Assembly (NCBI GenBank): GCA_009731375.1
Contig: BJOX01000202.1
Span: forward strand, 164,596 to 228,595
Direction: 5' to 3'
Source of the DNA: Paulinella micropora
Taxonomy: Eukaryota > Cercozoa > Imbricatea > Euglyphida
Length of the DNA stretch: 64,000 nucleotides
This document shows positions 12,184 through 23,266 of this stretch, piece after piece; position 1 is the stretch's first letter, and every line of letters starts with the position of its first letter. The notes beneath the pieces were generated by a model, which had not been told where the DNA came from, did not search any database, and saw only the letters and a program-made list of their open reading frames with translations. The position numbers and the translations under genes are program-made.

Positions 12184-13900
12184 TGTACTTGTGTTGTAGT
12201 GGTTGATGTCCCACAAGAAAAGAAACAAGCTGATGCATGCTTTGAACGGGAACCCGAAGGTAAAAAAATAAATACATACATATGCGTACTGACATGCATT
12301 CATAACATAAATACGTACATACATACACACACGCATACATGCATACATAGATACACACATACACACATAAATACGTACATACATACATACCTACACACAT
12401 GCATACATACATACATGCATACATACAAACATACATAAATAATATACACATACATACACACATGCATGCATACATACATACATACGCACATGCATACATA
12501 CATACATTGCATACATACAAACATACATAAATAAATACACACATACATACACACATGCAGGCATACATACATACATACGCACATGTATACAAACATACAT
12601 ACATACATGGGCATGAGCACACACACACACATACACACATACATACATACATACATACATATTGACGTACGTACGTACGTACATACCTGCAAGCTGTTAA
12701 TAATATCTGCGGCAGGACTCCTCTTCCTCTTCCACCAAGAGAAGAAGCCTAAGATCCCCCTCCTCTTCCACCAAGAGAAGAAGCCTAAGATCCTCCTCCT
12801 CTTCCACCAAGAGAAGAAGCCTAAGATCCTCCTCCTCTTCCACCGAGAGAAGAAGCCCAAGAAGGAGGGACCAAACGAAGCAAATGAAGGACAAGCAACC
12901 GAAGAAGCGGAAGGAGAGGCAAGAAGGACAGAACCTGGTCTTAGAGGACCAAACGAAGCAAGTGCAGCACAAGAAGGAGAGGCAAGAAGGACAGAACCTG
13001 GTCTTAGAGGACCAACCGAAGCAAGTGAAGCACAGCAACCGAAGAAGCAGAAGAAGGAGAGGCAAGAAGGACAGAACCTGGTCTTAGAGCAACAAGCTGC
13101 TGTTGGGAAGCAGGAGGTCCGGGTTGCTGTAGATGTCAAAGCGCCGGGTGTTGCACATCAACGGGGCTCCGCAGATGTGGCAAGATTTACACCAGAGCAA
13201 CGCAAACGCTTCTGGAATGCGTGGTTTGAGTTGTCAATGCACCAGACAACCAGCGACTGGGCAAGCTTAAGGTGGGTAGACCTGGCTGGTGTGGCTTTGT
13301 GCTCGCCCAATGACGTGATCGCACACCGTTGTTCTCTACGTAGGTACCTGCTCCCGATTCCAGGGAATGTTGATCATGCTCTGGCTGGCAGTGAAGCTGA
13401 CGATTTTCGAATTGCAAGTCCAGGAGACGGCTTTCGATACATCACCCTACCTCCCACGGGCGACGACGGCGTGTACCTGCAAAGTCGATACATCCAGACG
13501 CTGGCCCCGCTTATGCGAATTTCTGAAAGCGGAGGAAAAGAAGATTTAGCAGATCTGTTGGGCAAGGACACTGCTTCGGGTGTCGTGAAGTCAACACAAT
13601 TTTTCGGCAACTTGTCGGAGCTAGTAGGCGACCAGGAGTTGACTAACATTTGCAAGGAGTGTCTTCAAGAGCTTCAAGCTTCTCCTTCTTCTCCTGTTTC
13701 TGCTTGGTTGTCTGCTTGTCCATCTTTTCCTTCCTATCCTGCTTCGTCGTGGCAACCAGGTATAAATGAGCTGGCTCAGGAAGAAGGATGTGGAGCCTAC
13801 AGCGGTCAGGAAGCGAGTGTTAAAAACATATGTACTTTTTTGCATTTTGCACGCAATCCGTACGCGAATGTTACGTTACCTAGCAGCTCCACCAACATTG
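12184..13900 (+). CDS. Repeat-rich protein of unknown function, spliced, probable fragment
   Basis: A short exon (about 12199-12260, VDVPQEKKQADACFEREPE) ends at CCGAAG|gtaaaa. An intron filled with (ACAT)n follows, and coding resumes after an acceptor near 12716. The next part has four 12-residue units of the type LLFHQEKKPKIL, then two to three units containing GEARRTEPGLRGP. A globular region at about 13170-13670 follows, including FTPEQRKRFWNAWFELSMHQ, DGFRYITLPPTGDDGVYLQS and FFGNLSELVGDQELTNICKE. After 13680 the frame enters Ser/Pro-rich and then (CCTCTT)n sequence, where the true end is lost. Tyr/Trp-rich segments in the globular part look genuinely coding. I recognise no family. The gene lies just downstream of the methyltransferase-like gene on the same strand. 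Confidence 0.45.
12262..12680. repeat. (ACAT)n microsatellite inside an intron
   Basis: Imperfect CATA/ACAT repeats with CACA and GCAT variants. Long apparent ORFs on both strands here are repeat artefacts. The tract lies between a donor at about 12261 and an acceptor at about 12716. Confidence 0.9.
12731..12866 (+). repeat. 36-bp coding tandem repeat, four units
   Basis: TTCCACCAAGAGAAGAAGCC begins at about 12730, 12766, 12802 and 12838, a strict 36-base period. It encodes 12-residue units FHQEKKPKILLL. The last unit has GAGAGAAG in place of AAGAGAAG and breaks away into an Asn/Glu-rich segment. Confidence 0.9.
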
Positions 13901-13924
13901 TGCTGCCAGTGGCATGCTTCTCTC

Positions 13925-14185
13925 CCACCTCTTCCACCCCCCCTCCTCCCCCTCCTCTCCCTCCTCTTCCTCCTCTCCCTCCTCTTCCTCATCTTCCTCC
14001 TCTTCGTCCTCTTCGTCCTCTTCCTCCTCTTCCTCCTCTTCCTCCTCTTCCTCCTCTTCCTCCTCTTCCTCCTCTTCCTCCTCTTCCTCCTCTTCCTCCT
14101 CTTCCTCCTCTTCCTCCTCTTCCTCCTCTTCCTCCTCTCCCTCCTCTTCCACCTCTTCCTCCTCTCCCCCCTCTTCTTCGCACCA
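13925..14185. repeat. (CCTCTT)n tract
   Basis: Pyrimidine-rich hexamer array. It translates as Pro/Leu, Ser or (minus strand) Glu/Arg runs in every frame, so no frame can be trusted here. Confidence 0.9.
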
Positions 14186-14282
14186 GTGCAACACGAGGAA
14201 AGGAAGGAAGAGGAGCAGAACAAGAACAACAAGAAGCGACTGCGGAAGCGGACGATGCAACAAGGTAAAAAAGCTGAGCCTT

Positions 14283-14392
14283 CACCTCCTTCTTCTTCTT
14301 CTCCTTCTTCTTCTCCTTCTTCTCGTTCTTCTCGTTCTTCTTCTTCTTCTTCTTCTTCTTCTGCTTCTTCTTCTTCTTCTTCTTCTTCTTCT

Positions 14393-14427
<35 letters not shown>

Positions 14428-14571
14428 TTCTGCTTCTTCATTTTCTTCTTCTTCTTCTTCATTTTCTTCTTCTTCTTCTTCTTCTTCTTCTTCTTCTTCT
14501 TCTTCTTCTTCTTCTTCTTCTTCTTCTTCTTCTTCTTCTTCTTCTTTTTCTTCTTCTGCTTCTGCATTCTG
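14283..14571. repeat. (TTC)n tract
   Basis: Almost pure TTC with GCT and TTT interruptions. On the minus strand it reads as poly-Glu directly continuing the Sel1 fragment next to it, so it could be a genuine acidic tail of that gene. Confidence 0.9.
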
Positions 14572-14870
14572 TCGTTCGGCCGCCTGCCCAAACAGCGCGA
14601 AGGCGCGCGCCTCGTCCTGGGCCACGCCGACCCCATCCGCGTAACAGCGTCCTACGTTTAATTGCGCTTCTGCACAGTTTTGTTCGGCCGCCTGCCCAAA
14701 CAGCGCGAAGGCGCGCGCCTCGTCCTTGGCCACGCCGACCCCATCCGCGTAACAGCACCCCAACTCTAATTGCGCTTCTGCATTCTGTCGTTCGGCCGCC
14801 CGGCGGTAACATTCCACTGCCTTGGCGCTATCTTCGGGGACGCCGACTCCATCCATGTAACATTGTCCCT
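14572..14870 (-). CDS. Sel1-like repeat protein fragment (about 2.5 repeats)
   Basis: On the minus strand the sequence from about 14865 down to 14572 encodes successive 36-residue Sel1-like (TPR-related) units. Their signatures are CYMDGVGVPEDSAKAVECYR, CCYADGVGVAKDEARAFALF and CYADGVGVAQDEARAFALFG, each preceded by AEAQLELG-type helices. Sel1 repeats build solenoid scaffolds that bind partner proteins. The upstream side is cut by a poly-C run and a 147-base gap. The downstream side runs without a stop into a Glu-only microsatellite. The units are almost identical to those of the large Sel1 gene at 57750-59775, so this is either a paralogue or a misplaced piece of it. Confidence 0.75.
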
Positions 14871-14898
14871 TCTTCCCCCCCCCCCCCCCCCAAAAAAA

Positions 14899-15045
14899 NN
14901 NNNNNNNNNNNNNNNNNNNNNNNNNNNNNNNNNNNNNNNNNNNNNNNNNNNNNNNNNNNNNNNNNNNNNNNNNNNNNNNNNNNNNNNNNNNNNNNNNNNN
15001 NNNNNNNNNNNNNNNNNNNNNNNNNNNNNNNNNNNNNNNNNNNNN
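14899..15045. other. Assembly gap (147 N)
   Basis: N run next to a poly-C/poly-A stretch, interrupting the upstream end of the Sel1 fragment. Confidence 1.
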
Positions 15046-15101
15046 GGCAAAAAAAGACTTAAAGCGAGGCTCACCAGAACAAAAAAACAGAATTGTAAGA
15101 A

Positions 15102-15931
15102 ATGTCATCGAGGCAAGAGGTTTGGCTTGCACTGGCCTTGTTTTCCATCACGACCGCGGCGGCCGTCATAGTACTGGCGCACAGCGCGCATTTGCTTTGG
15201 TGCTCAGTTGTATCTCGCTACGCTTTGGGCTGGTGGTTGCTGGAATGTCTAGCGCTGCTGTGCCCCTGGCTGCGGCCTGCTGGCCAGGCCGCTCTGAACT
15301 GGACCGCGCGGTCCTTTCACGGCTCGCGCATGGTGTGGGCGTTCGTGCTGTGGGCTCATTGCCGCGTGGGCTCGGCGCTGTGCCTGTTTTGGCTGTCTAG
15401 GCTAGAGTGCAAGCTTTTGCCGGGGCAACCGCGCGGGTGGCACGTCGCGAACGGCACCGCGCTTACTTTTGTGCCGCTCACTGCGGGCGCCTGCCTGGCC
15501 TACTTGCCCGTGGACCAGGCGCTGGTTTTGTTGTGCCTGGCTGCGCAGGCCGCGCTCTGGCTCTGGTGCCTGCTGCTGTCGGCCCTGCGCCTGCTTGCGC
15601 CCCCGCGAGCGGCCGTATGTCTCTGGTGCGTGAGCCTAGCTCAGCTCGTAACCGCCGCCGCTTCCGTACTGGCAATGGGCTTCCACGCCGAGGCCACCGT
15701 CACAATGTACGTGAGCACGGCGGCGCTGGCCGCGTGGAGCGGCGCACGGCTGAAACCGCTGCCCGAAAACCTGGATTTACGGCCGCTGCGCCGGCGGTTG
15801 CCTTGGCCGAGCGCGAAGTTCTGGTCGGTTTGGACGAGAAGCGCGGCCGGGCGCGTGACGAGTTCTTGGCGCGGGCCGAGGCGTGCCGTGCAGGGAGGCT
15901 AGGAGCCAGCGCTCGCTTTCGTCCTGCCTAG
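15102..15931 (+). CDS. Polytopic membrane protein, GC-rich, unknown family
   Basis: ATG at 15102 opens a frame with at least six strongly hydrophobic helices in the first 225 residues, for example the first at residues 8-30 and another around WLWCLLLSALRLLA. They are rich in Trp, Cys, Ala and Leu. Short Arg-containing loops separate them, as in an integral membrane protein. The frame runs to 15902, but around 15780 a one-base shift gives a more natural hydrophilic helical tail (EREVLVGLDEKRGRARDEFL) ending at 15931. One indel is therefore likely. Local GC content is far above the surrounding DNA. The 3' end overlaps the end of the convergent minus-strand gene. No family recognised; not enough motifs to say transporter or receptor. 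Confidence 0.55.
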
Positions 15932-17535
15932 ACATGTAGTGGCCTGGCAGGGCGCGACGCCGCACCTCGAGCGTCTCGGCGTAGGCGTGCAGGTTGCAGT
16001 TGGCGTCGTCGTGCCACTGGTCGCAGCCGGGCGCCCGCACAAAGGTCTCGTGGAGCCAGCCTTCCAGCCATGGCCCCAGCCCCACGCCGCCCAAGAGCGC
16101 GCGCGTGTGAAAAGCTCAGAGAGCCACCGCTGTCCCACAGCTGCCTGCGAGTCATGACAAAGGCCGTGGCCGCCAGCAGCACCAGCAGCACGGACAGCAG
16201 CGGGTCCTCGTCATTGCGCCACGGCCGGCCGCTATTGCGAGCGAACGCGCGTGCCAGGCGCGCGCGTTCGCTGGGCGGAAGCGCGGCGCCGACCGCCTGC
16301 CAGTGCAGGCAGTGGCGCAAGAGCAGGCACAGCAGCACCTGCAGCCTCACCCGCCGGCGGCGCGTGGGCGGGCCGTAGCATACGAGCGCCTTGCCGAACG
16401 CCCTGTCCAGATTGGCGTCTCGCTGCTGCAGCGTCGCGACCATCGCCAGCAAAAAGGTCGCGCCGCGCCCCAGCAGCTGCAGGACGGGCCCCGCAAGCAC
16501 GGGGCCGGGCTGGCGAAGTTGGAACTGTTCACAGGCCTTGTCCAGCGCGGCCCGCGCGCCGTTGTCCAGGGTAGCGGTAGCTGCCGCGAAGGCCCCGGGG
16601 TGGTAGATCCAGTTCCATGCGGCGCTGCAGCGCATGTGCGGCCGCGCGGCGACATCCGCTGGCTTGACGATGACAAACACGCGCAGGACCGAGGCGGCCG
16701 GGACGCACTGCTCGAACTCGCGCTGAACTTCCGAAAAGTCACGGGCGCTGGCCAACGCCCCCGGCGGCAGTGCAAAGCCGTTTCCGCTCAGCAGCGCCAG
16801 CAGGGCCCCCGCCGGGAGCTTGCACCCCGCGTCGCGCGGGCCCAGGCCCTTGTCAAAACGCAGTGCCGTCGCGATGACCTGCAGCGACTCGTCGTCCAGC
16901 GCGGTTTTGGGCACGTGGCGCCGCACCTTAGCCAGCGAGAACAACCGTTGCTGGCGTTGCAGCGCCAGGAATGTCCACAACAGCAGGTCGGGCCCCTCTT
17001 GCTCGAGGTGTTCCATGTAGGCCCGGCGGTGGTTCCCCCAGTTGTTCTGCAGCCAGGGCGCCAGCTCGTTGCGAGCCCCGGATGCTAAAATGCTCTGGAG
17101 CTCGGTGCGCAGGAGCTGGCGGCTGGTAAAAAAAGAACTGTTGTCGCCACCATCGACCCACAGAAGCACCATGAGCTCTAGCAGCGACAGCTCCGAATCT
17201 ACGCCGTGGCACAGCACGGCCAGAGGCACGACGAGTTCGTCCGCGGTCCAGGCCGTACACTTGAGCGCGGCCCAGCGCGCACAGGGGCCGTCGGTGTCCA
17301 GCAAAGTGTCTCGGTACGCTATCCGTTGCAATTGCTGGTTATCTTCCATGCTGCACACTGTGCCTGCCACAGCCCCGTGGCGGCCGAGCGCCCCTAGCAG
17401 GTCCAGCGCGTTGCGCAGCTGCGCATCAGCCAGCGCGCGGTGGCAGCTCTCCCCGTCAAGCGAGGTGCCTACCAGAACGGGCGAGACCAGCCTGCCGGCC
17501 TCGTGCTCGATCGACGCGTTCAGCGCTGCCGCCCT
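15777..17535 (-). CDS. Large GC-rich protein of unknown function, convergent with the membrane protein
   Basis: The minus-strand frame is open from a (TTC)n tract at 17605 down to about 16095, with coherent protein-like composition. Recognisable stretches include LDLLGALGRHGAVAGTVCSM, ELSLLELMVLLWVDGGDNSS, a Trp/Tyr segment WNWIYHPGAFAAA and LQVLLCLLLRHCLHW. Near 16095 a shift to another frame gives a better C terminus (PWLEGWLHETFVRAPGCDQW, then a His/Tyr/Arg-rich part), so one frameshift or a small intron is likely. The upstream frame beyond 17535 is only the microsatellite and shadow sequence; the true start is unseen. It could be mainly helical and intracellular; I recognise no domain. 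Confidence 0.5.
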
Positions 17536-17605
17536 TCTGCTTCTTCTTCTTCTTCTTCTTCTTCTTCTTCTTCTTCTTCTTCTTCTTCTTCTTCTTCTTC
17601 TTCTG
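17532..17605. repeat. (TTC)n microsatellite
   Basis: Pure TTC run at the upstream edge of the minus-strand gene; it reads as poly-Arg or poly-Glu there. It may mark where the real first exon or an intron begins. Confidence 0.9.
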
Positions 17606-17869
17606 TAGACGATAGGAAAAGAAATTATAACGAACGAGGAGGAATCAAGCAAGAAGGAAGAAAAGCGAGAGGTCGAGAAGAAGAAAAAGAAAACGTGCAA
17701 GGGGATTAGGAAGAAAAATGTAAGAGTGCCTCCAAGAAAAACAAAAAAAGAGCTAGGGAGGAATCGAGCGAGGAGGAAGAGGAGCAAGACAAAGAAAATG
17801 AGACAGAGCAGCAAGAGTATGCAAAAGAGTGCGAGAAGGGACAAGAATAGGAGGAAAATGACAAAGAAC

Positions 17870-18411
17870 CGGAGCCTCGGAAACCGGCAGGGCGTCGACA
17901 TTTCATTCGAGGAAACATCTACATTTTGCAAGCCGAGTACAAAGGCAGATTTGCTGTTATCAAAGTCATCAACTACTCCCCACCGGGCGCACTACTTTTC
18001 AAGGCAGTTCAACTGGACAAGCGGGATGCGCTTTTCGAAGTTTTAGAGATTCGCGGGAGCGGCGTGAAGGGCACGGATAAGGTGATCGGGGTTTCTTACC
18101 CCAAGTTCACAGAGTACCTGAATGGGGCAAAGAACCCACCCGCGGAGAAAAAGCTATACACCTCATGGATCTCACCTAACAGTTTGCGGCAGGAGTTGCT
18201 GCAGAACCAGCGCCGGTGCATGATTGTGTTCGATACTGAGTCGTGGGTGCGAGGCAACAATGACACCCCGTGGATGAAAGGGACCCCTGCTTACTGGGAG
18301 AAACTGTGGCAGGGACAACAGCAGGTGCACGGGATGCAGTACACAGACGACGAGGACGACTTCGCCGACTACATGGATCCCGTCAGTAGGAGCTACATGT
18401 ACCCCTGGTAG
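17870..18411 (+). CDS. Conserved-looking hypothetical protein
   Basis: One frame is open from an acidic Lys/Glu stretch near 17850 to TAG at 18409-18411; the first ATG is at 17926. Before that ATG the same frame reads GRRHFIRGNIYILQAEYKGR, which looks coding, so the start is probably upstream or in another exon. The region has alternating beta-like segments (FAVIKVINYS, ALLFKAVQLD, LFEVLEIRGS), then a Trp/Tyr-containing part and an acidic end DDEDDFADYMDP. It lies 130-170 bases before the next gene on the same strand and may be its 5' part. No family is recognised. Confidence 0.45.
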
Positions 18412-18539
18412 TACTGCTACCGAAAGTCTTGATTTCAGAACTAGCCTTCTACCTCTTTACATCACTCTACATATTCCTATTCCCCGTTACACCCCCCAGC
18501 CTACTGCCAAAAACGTGTCTGAAAAGAAAGAAGAAAAGC

Positions 18540-21347
18540 TCCCAAGAGTAGAGAAGTTAGACCAAAAAGTTTCAAACGTTGGTTGGGATGCACTTGGCCC
18601 GAGTTGAAAGAAGAAATTAGGGCTCCTTGCTGCCGACAGCTAAAATGCAATAAGTGGATAGATGCATTTGCAGCAGTTAGGGCTAGAGCTGACTCTGTCC
18701 AGCTAAATAGGAGTGAGTTAGCGGGGTGGGTGTCTAGCATGATGCAAGGCATGGAGGGTAGAAATGGCAATGTAGACTATCGCTACAAAAAGGCTAGTGT
18801 GTGCCGCACCATGTGGATGCGAATCCACTGCATCGGTGAAAAAACGATGCGAAGAGCTAGGGCAGGGTTTATGGAGGACGCTAAATACTTTGCAGACTAT
18901 GGGAAGGGAGATGCCCCCACTGAGGACTTGGTGTGGACTTTGCTTCATCAAAATTTTTTTGTAGATCAAGAAAGTGAATCCGTAGCAGACGGTATATTCC
19001 ATCTACAAGACACTTTTGGTTTTGATCGGACATACCAATTCATCACTAGTGAGTGGCAGTCTGCAAGGAACAAGTTTGTTCTCAGCGGCTCCGACGGGGT
19101 GGATGCCGACGGCCCAAGTGAGAGTCTTGTCAGAAAGGTCTGGAGGGCTGAGTTTGGCAAAGTAAAGCCCATTCGGAAGGGCGACTTTGCCAAATGTGCT
19201 ATCTGCACTGAGCTGGCAGACCAACACCGTGCAGGGTCACACTTGCTTGTTTGGACGGTTGTTTTCCATAGCTTTTGCTGCTAGATTCAAGACAAAGGAG
19301 GATGCCAACGCGTGGAGAACCCGGAATCGCATCCATAATAAAATCCAGCGCGCAAATAGGCGTGGTATGATGAGACGCGCAGTTGAAGTCTCTAGTGCCT
19401 TTTGGTTGGTTGCCCTGGGTTTTTGCGTGCATTAGTGCGTACCTAGCTTATGTCTCAGCTAATAGTTACATGTGTATCATGTAGGGCGAAGACGTTCAGA
19501 GGGTCAATTCGATGACTATTGACATGACCAAGCCCTTTCATTTGCCTTGGTGTTCCCGGGGCTCGTCTGACTTTCGAGGCAAGTATGTAGTTAGGATTCA
19601 CGCTGGGGGAGCCGTCATGCATGCACATGAAAAGAATTTTATTCTTTGTCACTTGCCAAATGTAGCTCATGGTGTGAATTCTAATAGTAGNNNNNNNNNN
19701 TAGCTTTCTCTATTTTCTTTTGCGTTGGGAACTTTTTCATCCCTGGACTAAGGCAGTTTCACAACTTTACATAGACTGGGACGGAGGGGGTGAGAACACT
19801 GGCGTCACTACTCAAATGTTTTTGTGTCACACCATTTATTCATCATGGAAAGCATACATAGAAACAAACCGCATGGTCACAAAGCACTCACATGGCCCCC
19901 AAGATCAAAAATTCTACGTAATGCGGTACCTAGGCTATAACACGACTCTCATGACAACTAATTTTGCACAGGCTCTATTCAAACTCATGCTGGGTTTTAA
20001 GAAAAATCGGGAGTCATATTGCCTTTTGCTGCTTGCCTGTGAGTGGGATTGGGAGGGCTACTTCAAAGCTTCTGTAAACCCTCACTTTGTTCACTATAAG
20101 CGCCCCCTTGCTTGGCAATATAAGACAGGCAACGAGGCATCCCGTGGCCTACCCAGGGTTCGGGTCAAAACCTGGGGGGATGCCCAGAAGCACTGGCATG
20201 GTGTAGACGATGACCCCGATGGCGAGGATATCTTGCCATACATCAAGCCTCCAGGTAGCAACTAGCTCTACTTCTTTTCGTTTGTATGTGTACGTTTGGG
20301 TTTGTCCAGAATTGGAGCAGCACAAGAAGTTGCCTAATATGGCCTGGGTAACACCTAAAATTACTGAGGGGGTTAGGACCTTAGCAGCCAAATACTGCAC
20401 CAAGGAAGAGCGCGAATGGTTTGAGGAGGTTTTGACTTACTCTCAGCCGACATGTATTGTCTGGGATGGCGAGGTCGGTGCGAACGGCCTCCCCGGCCGA
20501 CCGGGGCACATAGTGTGTTCGGACAAGGCTGGTGAGCAATGGAAAGCCGAGATTCGAGTCCTGGCTGAGTTGCCAGACGATATGTGGACAGCCCCACGAC
20601 AGACAGGCCGCACAAGACGCTGCCGAGATGCTCACGGAGGAAGAGCGTAAGTATGCGCCTCGAACTGCATTTTCCAACACGAGTGCGCACGTGCACCCCC
20701 CGTGGTATGGGGCTAGATTGCTTGATGAGGAGCGTAAGCGTGAACACGATTTCGATGATCCTAATCGTTTTCCAGCTCCTCATTTAAAGGTCACCTCTCT
20801 TCTAGAGGCTAGTGCAACCGAAGATAGTCTCAAGAAGGCGACAGTGAATGAGCTTAAGTCTTGGCTCAACGAGCACAATCAAAGGCGGAGCGGCAGCAAA
20901 GCAGTTCGTATTCAGCGTATCCTTTCCTTCCTAGATGATAGAGACCAGAATAGGCATGCAGATTCCGGTGAGCGCAAACAAGCAACAGGTAGGAGGAGAG
21001 GGAGACAGAAGAGGCGACGAGTAAACGCGGGGCAATTTCAGGATGTTGAGCCGCAACCTGTCCCGGAGTCACAGTCTGAGTCTTCCGATGATGATGCACC
21101 TTTAGTTCCGCCATCTGCACTGCCCGCTCATTCTCGCAATCGTCCGCATTCCGCTGCTCGTGTTCCCGTACGTCGTGTTTTTGCTAGGGTTTATGGTGGA
21201 AGCGATGAAGAACGTGATGCTGCAGGGTTGAGGGAAGAAGGCTGCCTGTCGGATTTATCAAATCCCTCCTCGGAGGAATGGTTGCAGCCTATGATTGTTG
21301 ACGAAGAAGATCGTAATGCGGTCGTTGCTGACGATCGTAATACTTGA
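18540..21347 (+). CDS. Multi-exon protein with DGGGEN motif (DDE-nuclease/DUF7869-like) and C-terminal SAP domain
   Basis: Exons join in frame across GT-AG introns at 19236-19284 (49 nt), 19388-19484 (97 nt), about 19662-19703 (contains a 10-N gap) and 20255-20309 (55 nt). The N-terminal part has WLGCTWPELKEEIRAPCC, a Cys-rich opening. The middle has MTIDMTKPFHLPWCS and LYIDWDGGGENTG. These resemble, from memory, a widespread transposon-linked family (DUF7869-type) in which DGG.EN carries acidic catalytic residues. Near 20600 the frame shifts by one base. After it comes a SAP-like helix-loop-helix (ATVNELKSWLNEHNQRRSGS, then RIQRILSFL), a known DNA-binding module, and an acidic, basic and Ser-rich tail ending in TGA at 21345. 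The role is probably DNA-binding and transposition-related; the reaction is not established. Confidence 0.55.
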
Positions 21348-21904
21348 AAATCTCTCTATCCTATTGTTGACGTAATCGCCTGTGCGTGGTGGCGAACAAA
21401 TCGTTTCACAGTCAATAAAAATATTATAATTCTTATGTACCTCTCATTTTGCTGATTTAAATAAATAATTATTATTTCTGAATAATCTAAATTGTACTTG
21501 ATTCGATTAGGCATGCTTTCATGCATAAAAACGTGCATTTAATGACTGAGAAAAATATTAATAAGAGTTATATATTTCAAGTCGGCCGGTGCCACCCGGT
21601 GCCTGAAAAGTCAAGTACGGTGCCACCCACACTCAAAATAATTGTTTTTTCATTGAAACTAATGATTTATTCAATTGATTTCATGCAGAATTCGGCAAAA
21701 TCGCAGCAGAAATCTGCAGAAACTTGAGCAAAAATGTGTAAATAATTTTTACTTATTTTTGCATGTTTTGTGCCGATTCCGACCACACAGATAGTGAAAT
21801 ACATGTTCAATATGTTTAAAATTAATAAAGTATGATCCCCCAACATTGTTTTCATAAAATAAATCAAAAACTATGCTGAAATCTGCCGATTAGGTTTCTG
21901 TACT
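21348..21904. other. AT-rich stretch without a gene
   Basis: Contains a GGTGCCACCCGGTGCCTGAA/ACGGTGCCACCC duplication at about 21588-21630 and runs of TTTTT/AAAAA. No frame over 75 residues shows protein-like composition. It may include the 5' flank of the retroelement that follows. Confidence 0.6.
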
Positions 21905-23191
21905 TTGCAGAGGCAAAAGTCTGCAAAAGGGACTAGCACCTTTGATAGGAATGAAAGTTATATATTGGCGGTCAACGGTGTCTTTACGGTGTCGCGCTCC
22001 GATGGACTCCTTCTCTTCATCATGGATGCCAGGAACATCAACGAGCTGTTTTTACCTCCCATGGATCCTAACCTCTGGGCCCGACTGCATTGCTCAGCTT
22101 GACCTGCGACCATCTGATGAGGTCTGGGCTGCTACGTCAGACATATCTAACTTTTACGACTGCTTCTTGCTCCCGGAGTGGATGCTGCCGTTTATGGCTC
22201 TGCCGTCGGTCTTTATCGCCGGTATAGGGCTTGTTCACCCGTGTATGAGGTGCTTACTTCAACTGTTTTCTCATGCTGTGTTTCTCGCACAGTCGTACCA
22301 TCGCAACCTGTTTTCTCTGCACCTCCTCAGTTTGCAAGCGGGGTGCTCACCCGTTCGTCTGACATGCTCTTGAATCGGGTCCGCTTGCTTATCTACATCG
22401 ATGACGTTACCTTCTTGGGTCTATCTGCGGGGGCGGTCAACTTTGTTCTGGCTGCATACGAGTACGTTCTGGATAATATGGTTGGCCTGCCTCGGGCTGT
22501 AGAGAAGAGACAGTGTGCTAGCCAGAGCACCAAGACATTGGGTCGTCGGCTTGTCAAGAGAAGGATTGGTGTGCCTGTCGCTGCACTTCGGGCTCTTCAA
22601 CTGCGCACGGCCCAGATGCTGGCTCCTGACAGTGATGGTGAAGTCAAGGTTTCGCCTAGAGACATCTCTCGGCTCCTCGGCAGCTGGATCTGGTGTTGCC
22701 TGGTCAGAAGGCCACTCCTTGTCGTATTCTTTACTGTTTATCACTTTCTCTGCCGGCACAGCCACTTTACGTTTCCTGTACTAGTACCCTGGTCTGTCAT
22801 CAAGGAGTTTGAGACTATCTCGGCCCTGGCCCCTCTTATGTTTGCTGATCTTTCTCCGCCAGACTTTCCTCGCATTTTGGCTGCTGACGCTTCTTCGTCT
22901 GGGATGGGAGTGGTCGTGTCGCCTCCTGTTTCGTGCTCGTTTCTCCGATTTCTTCCCCCAGTCGCTGACCCTGTTCGGTCCTTACCGTGGATGACCATTA
23001 TCTCTTTTCGATGGGTTTTTAGTGCTCATATCAACGCGTTGGAAATGTACGCCTCCAGTGCAGCGGTCCGATGGGCGGCCTCGCACCCCGCTCAGTGCTT
23101 TTGGCTTACTCTTCTCACCGACTCTGAGGTCGTGCTTCATTCTTTAAGGAAGGGTAGGACCTCCTCGTGGCGCATACGCCCCCTATGCTAA
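21905..23191 (+). pseudogene. Tyrosine-recombinase retroelement reverse transcriptase and RNase H, frameshifted
   Basis: Three overlapping frames give one protein. The first (21905-22102) has GVFTVSRSDGLLLFIMDARN, the first RT blocks. The second (21942-22373) has TSDISNFYDCFLLPEW, motif A, and FSHAVFLAQSYH. The third (22178-23191) has LLIYIDDVTFLG, the catalytic YIDD, followed about 120 residues later by an RNase H: LAADASSSGMGVVVS, HINALEMYASSAAV and LTDSEVVLHSL. Motif A in the form DISNFYD and the FSHAVFLAQS block are typical of DIRS/Ngaro-type elements. At least two frameshifts inactivate it. The matching recombinase follows. Confidence 0.8.
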
Positions 23192-23266
23192 GACTTTCGA
23201 TCTCGCTTCTTTCTCACGGCGTCAAACTTCGTATATGGTATGCACATACTTCTCTGAACCCCGCTG

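Noticed and set aside
12086-13139. Long minus-strand frames rich in Cys, Val, Tyr and Met
   Set aside because: They are shadows of the (ACAT)n intron and of the plus-strand repeat gene.
13876-15132. A single 418-residue minus-strand protein spanning the gap
   Set aside because: Only the Sel1 part is trustworthy; the rest is microsatellite and N translated as unknown residues.
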